From: Chlamydia caviae GPIC
GTDB lineage: Bacteria; Chlamydiota; Chlamydiia; Chlamydiales; Chlamydiaceae
Direction: 5' to 3'
DNA length: 64,000 nt
Assembly: GCF_000007605.1 (NCBI RefSeq)
Contig: NC_003361.3
Location: forward strand, 62,001-126,000
Shown: one piece after another, positions 44,692 through 54,493 of the stretch
Layout: every line of letters starts with the position of its first letter
Numbering within the stretch: the first letter of the stretch is position 1
The notes under the pieces: generated by a model
Database searches by the model: none
Told to the model about the DNA's origin: nothing
What the model saw: the letters and a program-made list of their open reading frames with translations, nothing else
Translations under genes and position numbers: made by a program

Positions 44692-44700
44692 TGTTATAAT
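44692..44700 (+). promoter_or_regulatory. Extended -10 promoter of the Inc-like gene
   Basis: TGTTATAAT: a consensus TATAAT (44695-44700) preceded by TG and one base, the extended -10 form. No good -35 hexamer is seen 17-18 bases upstream. It lies 57 bases before the ATG at 44758. Confidence 0.55.
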
Positions 44701-44757
44701 TGCAGGCTAAAGTAGTTGTCTTTTACTAAAAATCTTTTAATTTTAGAGGAGGTGAAT

Positions 44758-45732
44758 ATGACATCTGCAATGCCTCGTGTGGCTAGCCTTGTAGTGGGCA
44801 GTAGAAATGTGTTTATGCAAACAGCTATGCAGGGAGCCAAGAAAGGCGATGTAGGCTGCTGCATTAGGCAGTTTGTTACGAATGGAAACAACCATTTAGC
44901 ACGCTTTGTCGGAAGTACAAAAAATATAGATAAGGCATTTAAGTTTGCTAAATCCGTCTCTGAATTTAGCTGCGGTGTTATTGAAAGCACAGGTGATACA
45001 GGACCTGCTCTTCAGATAAGTAAAAACGTTGCATCGACTTTAAGCACGGCTAGAAATGTTGTCGCCTTGTCTAATGTGTTCACTGGTGCGATTCCTGGAT
45101 TCGTCCTTTCCTCAAAGAATTGCTATAATCATATTAAGAAATGTTTTGCTCCAGAAACTGAGTACGATTGCGGTAGTATTGAGAAAGGCTTGCCTTATAA
45201 CAAGCTTTATCTCACTAAGGGTGATCATGTGTTGGGTGCGATTAAAGAAGGTTGCTCTGCAGTTGGCGCGGGAACTTACGTTGCAACGTTTGGTGTCAGC
45301 CGTCCGGTGCTCTTGGCAAACAAGCTTGCTCACAAGCCTTTCCTCTCTTCAGGAGTGAAGGCAGCATTTTGTAACAGCGTAACCTATATGATGACAGCAA
45401 ACCACGCTGCAGGGGTTATCGGCGGAGCAGCAGCCTTGCTCTATGAAAACCGTGTATATAAACGCGCTTCTGAGGGATTGTTAGCTTCTAAAATGACAGA
45501 GAGTCTGGATTCTGAAGTTTACGATCAAGTGTCTAAAGGCTTGAAAGAGTCGCACTACCAAGCTGTTAAAAAAACAATACTTGGAATTTTAGAAAAAGCA
45601 TTTGAATTGATCGCTGATATATTCGATTTCATTGCTTTACCAATTACTGCTTCAGTTCGCTTGGCAATAAAAGCGGGATTAGTCACAGTATCCAGTGGTT
45701 TCGGTCTTTACAGCGTCTGGGTCAATTCTTAA
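44758..45732 (+). CDS. Inclusion membrane-like protein (CT529/Cap1-like)
   Basis: A 324-residue protein without a cleavable signal peptide but with several long hydrophobic segments: about 95-125 (RNVVALSNVFTGAIPGFVLSS), 215-235 (HAAGVIGGAAALLYENRVY) and 280-320 (FDFIALPITASVRLAIKAGL, SSGFGLYSVWV). Such hydrophobic pairs are typical of type III-secreted Inc proteins inserted in the inclusion membrane. By position, between fmt and rplC, it matches CT529, a C. trachomatis Inc-type T-cell antigen. A very strong AGAGGAGGTG site precedes the ATG; it has its own promoter and terminator. Confidence 0.75.
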   Translation: MTSAMPRVASLVVGSRNVFMQTAMQGAKKGDVGCCIRQFVTNGNNHLARFVGSTKNIDKAFKFAKSVSEFSCGVIESTGDTGPALQISKNVASTLSTARNVVALSNVFTGAIPGFVLSSKNCYNHIKKCFAPETEYDCGSIEKGLPYNKLYLTKGDHVLGAIKEGCSAVGAGTYVATFGVSRPVLLANKLAHKPFLSSGVKAAFCNSVTYMMTANHAAGVIGGAAALLYENRVYKRASEGLLASKMTESLDSEVYDQVSKGLKESHYQAVKKTILGILEKAFELIADIFDFIALPITASVRLAIKAGLVTVSSGFGLYSVWVNS

Positions 45733-45766
45733 GAAAAAGATTTGTCAGTTTAAGGCAATGCTGAAG

Positions 45767-45798
45767 TCGCTTCTAGGTTTTCTAGAAGCGATTTTTTT
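45767..45798 (+). terminator. Intrinsic terminator after the Inc-like gene
   Basis: TCGCTTCTAG (45767-45776) pairs with CTAGAAGCGA (45782-45791), loop of five, followed by seven T. It isolates the Inc-like gene from the ribosomal operon. Confidence 0.9.
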
Positions 45799-45915
45799 AT
45801 TTATTAGCGAACTAAAATTTTATAAGAACTTTTTATCTTTCTCTCATTAAGGTGTTCCCGCTTTTTCTTATTGTAAAAATCTTTCCCCTCTGATAACCTG
45901 TCCCTTTATTTTCTT

Positions 45916-45940
45916 AAGGAAAAGGTTCCTTTTCTTTTTA
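45916..45940 (+). promoter_or_regulatory. Stem-loop with U-rich tail in the leader of the ribosomal operon
   Basis: AAGGAA (45916-45921) pairs with TTCCTT (45926-45931), loop AAGG, followed by TTCTTTTTAG. An alternative pairing of GAAAAGG with CCTTTTC overlaps it. It lies about 90 bases before rplC and could be an attenuator of the operon or simply AT-rich leader. Confidence 0.35.
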
Positions 45941-46027
45941 GGGAATTCTACGAGTAAAAATGCTAAAACGATTTGCCTGGTTGCTCTCACCTGAGTGTGA
46001 ACAACCATTGTGTTAATGGGTAATTAT

Positions 46028-46693
46028 ATGCGATCTCAGCTTAGCTTAATGGGAAAAAAGGAAGGCATGATTCATGTCTTTGACAAAGATGGAAATCTGG
46101 TTGCGTGTTCGGTAATTAGCGTGGGTTCCAATGTTGTTACTCAAATAAAAGTTGATTCAACTGATGGTTACAATGCTATTCAGATGGGCGCAAATGAAAT
46201 CAATGTCCCAGAAAAAACATTAGAAAAACGTATGAACAAGCCTGAACTCGGCCATCTTAAGAAATCGGGGTCGCGTGTTTTTGGTTTGTTAAAAGAAGTT
46301 CGCCTTTCCGAAGATGCTATTAATGAAGTTTCTTTAGGAAACGAATTTGGTTTAGAAGTCCTTGAAGATATCTCTTCTGTAGATATTAGCGGTGTTTCTA
46401 AGGGTAAAGGGTTCCAAGGGGTCATGAAGAGATTTGGATTCCGTGGAGGTCCTAAAACTCATGGTTCCGGATTCCATCGTCATGCCGGTTCTATAGGAAT
46501 GCGATCAACTCCTGGACGATGCTTCCCTGGAAGTAAACGTCCTAGTCATATGGGTACTGTCAACGTAACCGTTAAGAATTTAGAAGTGGTAAAAATAGAT
46601 TTAGAGAAAAAAGTATTACTAGTGAAGGGGGCAATCCCTGGTCCTAGAGGCTCTGTTGTTGTCATCAGACGTTCTTCTAGAGCAAAAGGGTAA
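46028..46693 (+). CDS. rplC: 50S ribosomal protein L3
   Basis: L3, 221 residues from [20 protein letters not shown]; earlier in-frame starts at 46010 and 46016 are less like other L3 proteins. The central extension [20 protein letters not shown] and [20 protein letters not shown], which reaches the peptidyl-transferase centre, are conserved. First gene of the operon; rpsJ (S10), usually upstream, is absent. Confidence 0.97.
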
Positions 46694-46709
46694 TACAGAA
46701 GAGGTCCTA

Positions 46710-47384
46710 ATGGTTTTATTGTCAAAGTTTGATTTTTCTGGGAATAAGGCAGGAGAGGTTGAATTGCCAGATGCCTTTTTTGTTCAAGAAGGAAATGGGC
46801 TTCAATTAGTGAAGGACTATCTTGTGGCTATTCGGGCCAACAAGAGACAGTGGTCTGCGTGTACGAGAAATCGTTCAGAAGTCAGCCATTCTACTAAAAA
46901 GCCTTTTAAACAGAAGGGGACAGGAAATGCCCGTCAGGGGTGTTTAGCTTCTCCTCAGTTTCGTGGAGGGGGCGTTGTTTTCGGCCCCAAGCCTAAATTT
47001 GATCAACATGTTCGCATTAATAGAAAAGAAAAAAGAGCGGCGATTCGTTTGTTGTTATCTCAAAAGATTCAAACAAATCGATTAATTGTGGCTGATGACA
47101 GCGTATTCACAAGTAGTTTAGCTTCTCCAAAGACAAAAGAAGCATTGAGATTTTTAAAATCTTGTAATGTGGAATGTCGTGGGATCCTCTTCATTGATGA
47201 TTTAGATCATGCTCAAAACAATGAAGGTTTAAGATTAAGTTTGCGTAATTTGTCGGCTGTACGCGGGTTTACGTACGGAATGAATATCAATGGATATGAT
47301 CTAGCTTCCGCCCGCAATGTAGTGATTTCCGAAAAAGCCCTGAAAGGACTCGCTGGGCATCTTATTTCTGGAACGAAAGATTAA
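46710..47384 (+). CDS. rplD: 50S ribosomal protein L4
   Basis: L4, 224 residues from the ATG at 46710 (GAGG six bases ahead); the open frame upstream to 46656 overlaps rplC and is not used. The loop [20 protein letters not shown], which lines the exit tunnel, is conserved. In E. coli L4 represses its own S10 operon; whether that holds here is unknown. Confidence 0.95.
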
Positions 47385-47400
47385 AAGGGAAAATTAGGAT

Positions 47401-47736
47401 ATGAAAGATCCTTACGATGTAATCAAACGGCATTATGTAACCGAGAAGGCTAAAACTTTAGAAGGTTTGAGTCTAGGGAATGGTGAGGGTAAAAAGAAAG
47501 GCAGTTTCTGCAAGCATCCAAAGTATACATTTGTTGTATCTTGTGATGCTACTAAGCCTTTAATTGCTCAAGCTTTGGAATCTATTTATGCAGATAAAAA
47601 AGTAAAAGTTAAAAGTGTAAACACGATATGTGTGAAGCCTCAGCCAGCCCGAATGTTTCGTGGAAAACGAAAAGGAAAGACTGCAGGATTTAAGAAGGCA
47701 GTTGTGACCTTCTATGAAGGCCATTCTATCGGGTAA
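47401..47736 (+). CDS. rplW: 50S ribosomal protein L23
   Basis: L23, 111 residues, sits beside the exit tunnel and docks trigger factor and SRP. The core [20 protein letters not shown] with [18 protein letters not shown] is typical. A lysine-rich insertion ([15 protein letters not shown]) near residue 30 makes it slightly longer than E. coli L23. Confidence 0.95.
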   Translation: MKDPYDVIKRHYVTEKAKTLEGLSLGNGEGKKKGSFCKHPKYTFVVSCDATKPLIAQALESIYADKKVKVKSVNTICVKPQPARMFRGKRKGKTAGFKKAVVTFYEGHSIG

Positions 47737-47757
47737 TCTATCAGAGGGAAGAAAAAC

Positions 47758-48612
47758 ATGTTTAAAAAGTTTAAGCCAGTAACTCCAGGGACTAGACAGT
47801 TGGTTCTTCCGGCTTTCGATGAGTTGACCAGACAAGGCGAGTTATCGGGGAAAAAAACTAGAAAAAGTGTACGTCCAAATAAAAAGCTGTCATTTTTCAA
47901 AAAAAGTTCAGGTGGCCGTGATAATTTAGGTCACATTTCCTGTCGTCACCGAGGTGGAGGGGTTAAACGCCTGTACCGAGTTATCGATTTTAAACGCAAT
48001 AAAGATGGTATTGAAGCGAAGGTGGTTTCTGTTGAGTACGATCCAAATCGCTCCGCCTATATTGCTTTATTAAATTATGCTGATGGAGAAAAGCGTTACA
48101 TCCTTGCTCCAAAAGGCATAAAAAGAGGAGATGAAGTCATCTCCGGAGAAGGTAGCCCGCTCAAATTGGGTTGCTGTATGACTTTAAAAAGCATGCCTTT
48201 AGGGTCAACCGTTCATAATATTGAAATGAGACCCAACTCTGGAGGAAAATTAGTAAGATCCGCAGGTTTGGCTGCGCAGGTTATTGCTAAGACTCCAGGA
48301 TATGTTACATTAAAAATGCCTTCAGGCGAATTTCGCATGTTAAATGAAGGCTGCAAAGCTACTATCGGCGAAGTTTCTAATTCTGATCACAATTTATGTG
48401 TTGATGGTAAAGCAGGAAGAAAACGATGGAAAGGCGTTCGCCCAACCGTTCGTGGTACTGCTATGAACCCTGTCGATCACCCTCACGGAGGTGGTGAAGG
48501 CCGTCATAATGGTTATATCCCACGCACTCCTTGGGGTAAAGTCACGAAAGGACTAAAAACTCGTGATAAGCGCAAAAGCAATAAGTGGATAGTTAAAGAT
48601 CGTAGGAAATAG
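47758..48612 (+). CDS. rplB: 50S ribosomal protein L2
   Basis: L2, 284 residues, organises 23S rRNA around the peptidyl-transferase centre. [20 protein letters not shown], the RNA-binding domain and the near-invariant [20 protein letters not shown] with its conserved His are all present. Confidence 0.97.
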
Positions 48613-48617
48613 GGATT

Positions 48618-48884
48618 ATGAGTAGATCGTTAAGAAAGGGTCCTTTTGTTGATCACCATCTAATAAAAAAAGTACGTGCTATGAACTTGTTGGAGAAAAA
48701 GTCTCCAATTAAAACCTGGTCTCGTCGTTCTATGATTACCCCTGAAATGATTGGACATACATTCGAAGTTCATAACGGGAAGAAGTTTCTAACAGTTTTT
48801 GTTTCGGAAACTATGGTAGGACACAAGCTGGGAGAATTTTCTCCAACGAGAATATTTAAAAGTCATCCCGTGAAGAAAGGGTAA
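48618..48884 (+). CDS. rpsS: 30S ribosomal protein S19
   Basis: S19, 88 residues, in the 30S head contacting S13. [19 protein letters not shown] and [16 protein letters not shown] are diagnostic. AGGG lies just ahead of the ATG; five bases separate it from rplB. Confidence 0.97.
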   Translation: MSRSLRKGPFVDHHLIKKVRAMNLLEKKSPIKTWSRRSMITPEMIGHTFEVHNGKKFLTVFVSETMVGHKLGEFSPTRIFKSHPVKKG

Positions 48885-48902
48885 GTCTAAAGGAGACATG
48901 TC

Positions 48903-49238
48903 ATGTTTAAAGCGACCGCCCGCTACATACGGGTTCAGCCTCGCAAAGCTCGACTAGCTGCCGGGCTTATGAGAAATTTAAGTGTTATGGAAGCTCAGCA
49001 GCAGCTGAATTTTTCTCAGCTAAAAGCTGGAAGATGTTTGAAGAAAGTTTTAGACAGCGCTGTAGCTAATGCTGTGCTCAATGAGAATGTAAAACGTGAG
49101 CAATTGAGCGTTATCGAAGTCAGAGTGGATGCAGGTCCTGTATATAAGCGAGCTAAATCTAAAAGTCGGGGAGGACGATCCCCAATTTTAAAACGCACCA
49201 GTCACTTAACTGTTATTGTTGGTGAGAAGGAGCGGTAG
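48903..49238 (+). CDS. rplV: 50S ribosomal protein L22
   Basis: L22, 111 residues, with a hairpin loop lining the exit tunnel. [16 protein letters not shown] at the N-terminus and [20 protein letters not shown] near the C-terminus match the family. GGAG precedes the ATG. Confidence 0.96.
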   Translation: MFKATARYIRVQPRKARLAAGLMRNLSVMEAQQQLNFSQLKAGRCLKKVLDSAVANAVLNENVKREQLSVIEVRVDAGPVYKRAKSKSRGGRSPILKRTSHLTVIVGEKER

Positions 49239-49246
49239 GAGAAATT

Positions 49247-49918
49247 ATGGGTCAGAAAGGATGTCCAATCGGTTTTCGTACAGCTGTTACTAAAAAATGG
49301 CGTTCCCTGTGGTACGGAAACAAACAAGAGTTTGGTAAATTTCTTATCGAAGATGTGAAAATTCGAGAACATTTAAGAAAAAAACCTTCTTGTCAAGGGG
49401 CTGCGGGCTTTATTGTAAGACGTATGAGCGGTAAAATTGAAGTTACAATTCAAACAGCTCGCCCAGGACTAGTTATCGGGAAAAAAGGGGCAGAGGTAGA
49501 TCTTTTAAAAGAAGAGCTAAGAAAGCTTACTGGTAAAGAAGTTTGGGTAGAAATCGCAGAAATTAAACGCCCTGAATTGAATGCAAAACTAGTTGCAGAC
49601 AATATCGCCAGACAAATCGAGCGTCGAGTTTCCTTTAGACGCGCTATGAAAAAGGCTATGCAGTCCGTTATGGATGCCGGCGCTATTGGTGTTAAGATAC
49701 AGGTTTCTGGAAGATTGGCAGGCGCTGAGATTGCCCGTTCTGAATGGTATAAAAATGGCCGCGTTCCTCTGCATACATTGAGAGCTGATATTGATTACGC
49801 CACAGCATCTGCAGAGACTACTTACGGAATTATCGGTGTAAAAGTTTGGATTAATCTTGGTGAAAAAACCTCTACAGCTAATGCTAATACTGGCGCTACG
49901 GCACCAGCTGCACAATAG
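49247..49918 (+). CDS. rpsC: 30S ribosomal protein S3
   Basis: S3, 223 residues, at the mRNA entry channel. KH domain [18 protein letters not shown], then [20 protein letters not shown] and [15 protein letters not shown] short Thr/Ala tail ends the protein. Nine bases downstream of rplV. Confidence 0.97.
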   Translation: MGQKGCPIGFRTAVTKKWRSLWYGNKQEFGKFLIEDVKIREHLRKKPSCQGAAGFIVRRMSGKIEVTIQTARPGLVIGKKGAEVDLLKEELRKLTGKEVWVEIAEIKRPELNAKLVADNIARQIERRVSFRRAMKKAMQSVMDAGAIGVKIQVSGRLAGAEIARSEWYKNGRVPLHTLRADIDYATASAETTYGIIGVKVWINLGEKTSTANANTGATAPAAQ

Positions 49919-49944
49919 TTGTAAACAAGTGTGTGTGAATTATT

Positions 49945-50361
49945 ATGTTGATGCCTAAACGAACAAAATTTCGCAAACAGCAAAAAGGTCAATTTGCTGG
50001 CCTAAGCAAGGGGGCTACTTTTGTTGACTTTGGCGAGTTTGGAATGCAGACCTTGGAAAGAGGTTGGGTAACTAGCCGGCAAATAGAAGCTTGCAGGGTT
50101 GCTATCAATAGATATTTAAAACGTAAGGGAAAAGTTTGGATCCGTGTTTTCCCAGATAAAAGTGTGACTAAGAAACCTGCTGAAACTCGTATGGGTAAAG
50201 GTAAAGGAGCTCCAGATCATTGGGTGGCGGTAGTTCGTCCAGGAAGAATTCTTTTTGAAGTGGCTAACGTTTCCAGAGAAGATGCTCAGGATGCCTTGAG
50301 AAGAGCAGCGGCAAAATTAGGAATAAGAACACGTTTTGTAAAGCGGGTTGAAAGGGTATAA
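49945..50361 (+). CDS. rplP: 50S ribosomal protein L16
   Basis: L16, 138 residues, near the A-site t[22 protein letters not shown] and [20 protein letters not shown] are diagnostic. Translation could start at ATG 49945 or at ATG 49951 (MPKRTK); no strong ribosome site decides. Confidence 0.96.
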   Translation: MLMPKRTKFRKQQKGQFAGLSKGATFVDFGEFGMQTLERGWVTSRQIEACRVAINRYLKRKGKVWIRVFPDKSVTKKPAETRMGKGKGAPDHWVAVVRPGRILFEVANVSREDAQDALRRAAAKLGIRTRFVKRVERV

Positions 50362-50366
50362 GTAAT

Positions 50367-50585
50367 ATGGCAGCGAAGAAAAAGTTATTAGCTGAGCTTA
50401 GAGAGAAAAGTCTAGTTGAGCTAGATGCGTTTATCCATGAAAATAAGAAAGCTCTCTTTTCTTTAAGAGCCGAGGCTGCTTTACAAAATAAAGTAGTCAA
50501 GAAGCACTTGTTCTCTATGTACAAGAAAAACATAGCTCGATCTATGACGGTCATGCAAGAAAAAGAGGGAAAAATCGATGGCTAG
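50367..50585 (+). CDS. rpmC: 50S ribosomal protein L29
   Basis: L29, 72 residues, a two-helix protein near the exit tunnel. [20 protein letters not shown] and [18 protein letters not shown] fit the family. It overlaps rpsQ by eight bases. Confidence 0.9.
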
Positions 50586-50829
50586 TGAAGAAAGAGGCCT
50601 TAGAAAAACCAAAGTTGGTGTTGTTGTCTCGTCAAAAATGGATAAAACCGTAGTTGTTCGAGTAGAAAGAATATACTCCCATCCTCAGTACGCTAAAGTT
50701 GTTAGAGACTCTAAAAAATACTACGCGCATAATGGTTTAGATGTTTCTGAAGGCGATAAAGTTAAAATTCAAGAAACACGACCAATCTCTAAATTGAAAA
50801 GATGGCGTGTTGTTGAGCGTGTAAGTTAG
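50578..50829 (+). CDS. rpsQ: 30S ribosomal protein S17
   Basis: S17, 83 residues, an OB-fold 16S-binding protein. [20 protein letters not shown] and the C-terminal [14 protein letters not shown] are diagnostic. The start lies within rpmC. Confidence 0.95.
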
Positions 50830-50863
50830 TTTGGTAGATTAGCAACATTGGGTAGATGCAGTT

Positions 50864-51232
50864 ATGATTCAGCAAGAAAGTCAGTTAAAAGTTGCCGATA
50901 ATACCGGGGCTAAAAAAGTAAAGTGTTTTAAGGTTTTAGGCGGATCTCGAAGACGTTACGCTACAGTGGGTGATATCATTGTATGCTCGGTTAGAGATGT
51001 AGAACCCGATAGCTCTATCAAAAAGGGTGATGTGGTTAAAGCTGTAATTGTTAGAACACGACGCGATATTCTTAGAAAAGATGGTTCTTCTTTGAGATTC
51101 GATACTAATAGCTGTGTAATTATCGATGAGAAAGGAAATCCCAAAGGAACACGAATTTTTGGTCCGATCGCTCGAGAGATTCGGGATCGTGGCTTTGTGA
51201 AAATTAGTTCTTTGGCTCCTGAGGTGATTTAA
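50864..51232 (+). CDS. rplN: 50S ribosomal protein L14
   Basis: L14, 122 residues, forming bridge B8 with the 30S subunit. [20 protein letters not shown] and [20 protein letters not shown] are characteristic. Confidence 0.97.
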
Positions 51233-51246
51233 GGATAAGAAAAGAT

Positions 51247-51588
51247 ATGAAAAGATATAGTGTTTGTGTTGGCGACACGGTTTATGTGTTGGCCGGGAAC
51301 GACAAGGGAAAGCAAGGTAAAGTTTTATCTTGTCTTAGAGAAAAAAACAAAGTGGTCGTTGAAGGAGTCAACGTTCGTACGAAAAATATCAAGCGTAGTC
51401 AAGAAAATCCTAAAGGTAAAAGGATTAGTATTGAAGCTCCGATACATGTTTCTAACGTACGTTTAAGTATAGACGGTGCTCCAGCAAAACTTTCTGTCAA
51501 GGTTACTGAAAACGGACGAGAGTTGTGGAACAAGTCTCCTGATGGCACTTCTAAACTATATCGTTCTGTGAAAGAGAGAAAAGGTTAA
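51247..51588 (+). CDS. rplX: 50S ribosomal protein L24
   Basis: L24, 113 residues, an early 50S assembly protein. The KOW motif [16 protein letters not shown] and [16 protein letters not shown] are present. One base separates it from rplE. AAGGA lies upstream of the ATG. Confidence 0.94.
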
Positions 51589-51589
51589 T

Positions 51590-52132
51590 ATGAGCAGGTT
51601 AAAAAAACTATATACTGAAGAGATCCGAAAGTCCCTCCAAGAAAAGTTTGGGTATGGAAATACCATGCAAATCCCTGTTCTTAGAAAAATTGTCATAAGC
51701 ATGGGTCTTGCTGAGGCAGCTAAAGATAAGAACCTTTTCCAGGCTCATTTAGAAGAACTTTCCATGATTTCCGGACAAAAACCTTTGGTAACAAAGGCTA
51801 GAAATTCTATCGCCGGTTTTAAACTTCGTGAAGGACAAGGCATTGGAGCTAAGGTAACTTTACGAGGCCAGCGCATGTACGATTTTATGGATCGTTTTTG
51901 CAATATAGTCTCTCCTAGAATTCGCGACTTCCGCGGTTTTTCAATGAAAGGAGATGGACGCGGATGTTATTCATTGGGATTAGATGATCAGCAGATTTTC
52001 CCTGAAATAGATTTAGATCGCGTTAAGAGAACTCAAGGAATGAACATTACTTGGGTAACTACAGCACAAACAGATGTTGAATGCACTACTCTTTTAGAGT
52101 TGATGGGTTTGCGCTTTAAGAAGGCTCAATAG
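51590..52132 (+). CDS. rplE: 50S ribosomal protein L5
   Basis: L5, 180 residues, binding 5S r[43 protein letters not shown] and [18 protein letters not shown] are family landmarks. rpsN (S14), which usually follows, is missing here; rpsH is next. Confidence 0.97.
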   Translation: MSRLKKLYTEEIRKSLQEKFGYGNTMQIPVLRKIVISMGLAEAAKDKNLFQAHLEELSMISGQKPLVTKARNSIAGFKLREGQGIGAKVTLRGQRMYDFMDRFCNIVSPRIRDFRGFSMKGDGRGCYSLGLDDQQIFPEIDLDRVKRTQGMNITWVTTAQTDVECTTLLELMGLRFKKAQ

Positions 52133-52150
52133 GGGAGATACAAGATCAGA

Positions 52151-52552
52151 ATGGGCATGACAAGTGATACTATAGCCGATTTATTAACACGAATCCGAAA
52201 TGCTTTGAAAGCAGAGCATTTGTATGTGGATTTGGAGCATAGCAAGATGCGTGAAGCGATTGTGAGAATCCTGAAGCAACATGGGTTTTTAGCTCATTAT
52301 TTAGTGAAGGAAGAGAATCGTAAACGCACAATGCGTATCTTTTTACAATATAGCAATGACCGCAGGCCTGTGATACGCCAATTAAAGCGAGTTTCTAAAC
52401 CTTCTAGAAGGGTTTATGTTCCTGCAGCAAAAATCCCTTATGTTTTCGGAAATATGGGTATTTCCGTTCTCTCTACATCTCAAGGGGTGTTAGATGGAGC
52501 AACAGCTAGGGCTAAAAATATTGGCGGCGAACTACTCTGTTTAGTTTGGTAA
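52151..52552 (+). CDS. rpsH: 30S ribosomal protein S8
   Basis: S8, 133 residues, binding the centre of 16S r[20 protein letters not shown] and the C-terminal [20 protein letters not shown] are diagnostic. A second ATG two codons later could also be the start. Confidence 0.96.
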   Translation: MGMTSDTIADLLTRIRNALKAEHLYVDLEHSKMREAIVRILKQHGFLAHYLVKEENRKRTMRIFLQYSNDRRPVIRQLKRVSKPSRRVYVPAAKIPYVFGNMGISVLSTSQGVLDGATARAKNIGGELLCLVW

Positions 52553-52583
52553 CAGGATAAAAGAATTTATAGGACGGTAAGGA

Positions 52584-53135
52584 ATGTCTCGTAAAGCTCG
52601 AGACCCTATTGTGCTCCCTCAAGGAGTAGAGGTCTCCATTCAAAATAATGAAATCTTAGTAAAAGGTCCTAAGGGCTCTTTAAAACAAGTATTGGCTCCA
52701 GAAGTGGTTGTCGACATCAAAGATAGGGAAGTTTTTGTTCATGCTGCTCCCCATGTTGTTGATAGACCAAGTCGTATGCAAGGTTTGTTTTGGGCATTGA
52801 TTTCTAATATGGTTCAAGGAGTCAATACAGGATTTGAAAAGCGATTAGAAATGATTGGGGTCGGTTTTAGAGCTGCTGTTCAAGGCTCCGTTTTAGATTT
52901 ATCGATTGGAGTATCTCATCCTACGAAAATGCCTATTCCCGCAGAGCTTCAAGTTAGTGTTGAAAAGAACACTTTGATTTCAGTGAAGGGAATCAATAAG
53001 CAGCTAGTCGGAGAATTTGCTGCTAGTATCCGTGCTAAACGTCGTCCTGAACCTTATAAAGGTAAAGGTATCCGCTATGAAAATGAGTATGTCCGTCGTA
53101 AGGCAGGAAAAGCGGCAAAAACAGGTAAGAAATAG
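52584..53135 (+). CDS. rplF: 50S ribosomal protein L6
   Basis: L6, 183 residues, two homologous domains near the factor-binding site. The C-terminal signature [20 protein letters not shown] is clear. AAGGA precedes the ATG. Confidence 0.97.
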
Positions 53136-53157
53136 TGTAGTAAGGCAGAGTTAGGTT

Positions 53158-53529
53158 ATGGAAAATTCGTTATTCAAGAAGTCTGAAAAGAAAGTTCATA
53201 GGGCTTTAAGAGTGCGTAAAGTCTTAAGAGGCTCTTCTTTAAAGCCTCGTTTGTGTGTTGTGAAGACCAACAAACATATCTATGTGCAATTAATTGATGA
53301 TTCTATTGGCAAGACTTTGGCTTCTGTCTCAACTATGGCGAAATCAAATAAAGCTTCCGGATTAATTAAAAAAAATCAAGACGTTGCTAAAACGTTGGGA
53401 ACCCAAATTGCCGAGATAGGGAAAAGTCTTCAAGTAGATCGAGTTGTTTTCGATCGTGGCCCTTTCAAATATCATGGAATTATTGCCATGGTTGCTGATG
53501 GAGCTAGAGAAGGCGGATTACAGTTTTAA
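53158..53529 (+). CDS. rplR: 50S ribosomal protein L18
   Basis: L18, 123 residues, brings 5S rRNA to the 50S subunit. Basic N-terminus, then RLCVVKTNKHIYVQLIDDS and VVFDRGPFKYHGIIAMVADG. No rpmD (L30) follows rpsE in this operon. Confidence 0.95.
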   Translation: MENSLFKKSEKKVHRALRVRKVLRGSSLKPRLCVVKTNKHIYVQLIDDSIGKTLASVSTMAKSNKASGLIKKNQDVAKTLGTQIAEIGKSLQVDRVVFDRGPFKYHGIIAMVADGAREGGLQF

Positions 53530-53544
53530 TGAAGGTTTAAAGAG

Positions 53545-54042
53545 ATGACGTTATCAAAGAATTCTCACAAAGAAGATCAGCTAGAGGAGAAAGTTCTTGT
53601 TGTCAATCGTTGTTCGAAAGTAGTCAAGGGCGGTCGTAAATTTAGTTTTTCCGCGCTTATTTTAGTGGGTGACGGTAAGGGACGCTTGGGCTACGGTTTT
53701 GCCAAAGCAAACGAATTAACAGATGCTATTCGCAAAGGCGGAGAAGCTGCCAGAAAGAATCTAATTACTATTGAATCTTTGGAAAGTGGTTCTATTCCTC
53801 ATGAAGTTTTAGTTGATCAGGATGGAGCTCAGTTGCTTTTGAAGCCTGCTAAGTCAGGAACTGGAATTGTGGCAGGTTCTCGTATTCGTTTGATTTTAGA
53901 AATGGCTGGAGTCAAAAATATTGTTGCCAAAAGTTTAGGCTCAAATAACCCAATGAACCAAGTAAAAGCTGCTTTTAAAGCTCTCTTGAGTCTTTCTAGC
54001 AGGAAAGACGTTTTGCAAAGGAGAAGAGTGACACATGATTAA
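53545..54042 (+). CDS. rpsE: 30S ribosomal protein S5
   Basis: S5, 165 residues, acts in decoding fidelity. The double-stranded-RNA-binding-like domain [20 protein letters not shown] and the [19 protein letters not shown] segment are present. It overlaps rplO by eight bases. Confidence 0.97.
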   Translation: MTLSKNSHKEDQLEEKVLVVNRCSKVVKGGRKFSFSALILVGDGKGRLGYGFAKANELTDAIRKGGEAARKNLITIESLESGSIPHEVLVDQDGAQLLLKPAKSGTGIVAGSRIRLILEMAGVKNIVAKSLGSNNPMNQVKAAFKALLSLSSRKDVLQRRRVTHD

Positions 54043-54469
54043 ATTAGAATCGTTACAAGATCCTTCACCACGTAAAAGAAGAACAAAATTATTAGGACGC
54101 GGTCCTAGTTCTGGTCATGGCAAAACAAGTTGCCGAGGCCATAAAGGAGATGGAAGCCGTTCTGGTTATAAGCGTAGATTTGGTTATGAAGGGGGCGGAG
54201 TGCCTCTTTATAGAAGAGTCCCTACGAGAGGATTTTCTCATAAGCGTTTCGATAAATGCGTAGAAGAAATTACTACTCAACGTTTGAATGTTTTATTCAA
54301 TGAAGGGGAAGAAATTACTTTGGATGCTTTGAAGGAAAAAAGAGCTATAGATAAGCATGCGATTAGAGTAAAAGTAATTGTTAAAGGCGAATTAGAGAAA
54401 ACGTTTATCTGGAAGGACGCTAATGTAGTATTGTCTCAAGGAGTACGAAACCTTATTGGTGTTGCTTAA
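54035..54469 (+). CDS. rplO: 50S ribosomal protein L15
   Basis: L15, 144 residues. The Gly/Arg-rich N-terminus [20 protein letters not shown] and [17 protein letters not shown] are typical. It directly precedes secY, the usual spc-operon order. Confidence 0.96.
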   Translation: MIKLESLQDPSPRKRRTKLLGRGPSSGHGKTSCRGHKGDGSRSGYKRRFGYEGGGVPLYRRVPTRGFSHKRFDKCVEEITTQRLNVLFNEGEEITLDALKEKRAIDKHAIRVKVIVKGELEKTFIWKDANVVLSQGVRNLIGVA

Positions 54470-54493
54470 AGATAAAAATTTTCAGGCCTGACT

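Noticed and set aside
46656..46709. Upstream extension of rplD overlapping rplC
   Set aside because: The ATG at 46710 has a good GAGG site and gives the normal L4 N-terminus.
49589..49915. 108-codon minus-strand frame antisense to rpsC
   Set aside because: Cys/Ser/Asn-rich composition typical of an antisense shadow of a conserved ribosomal gene.
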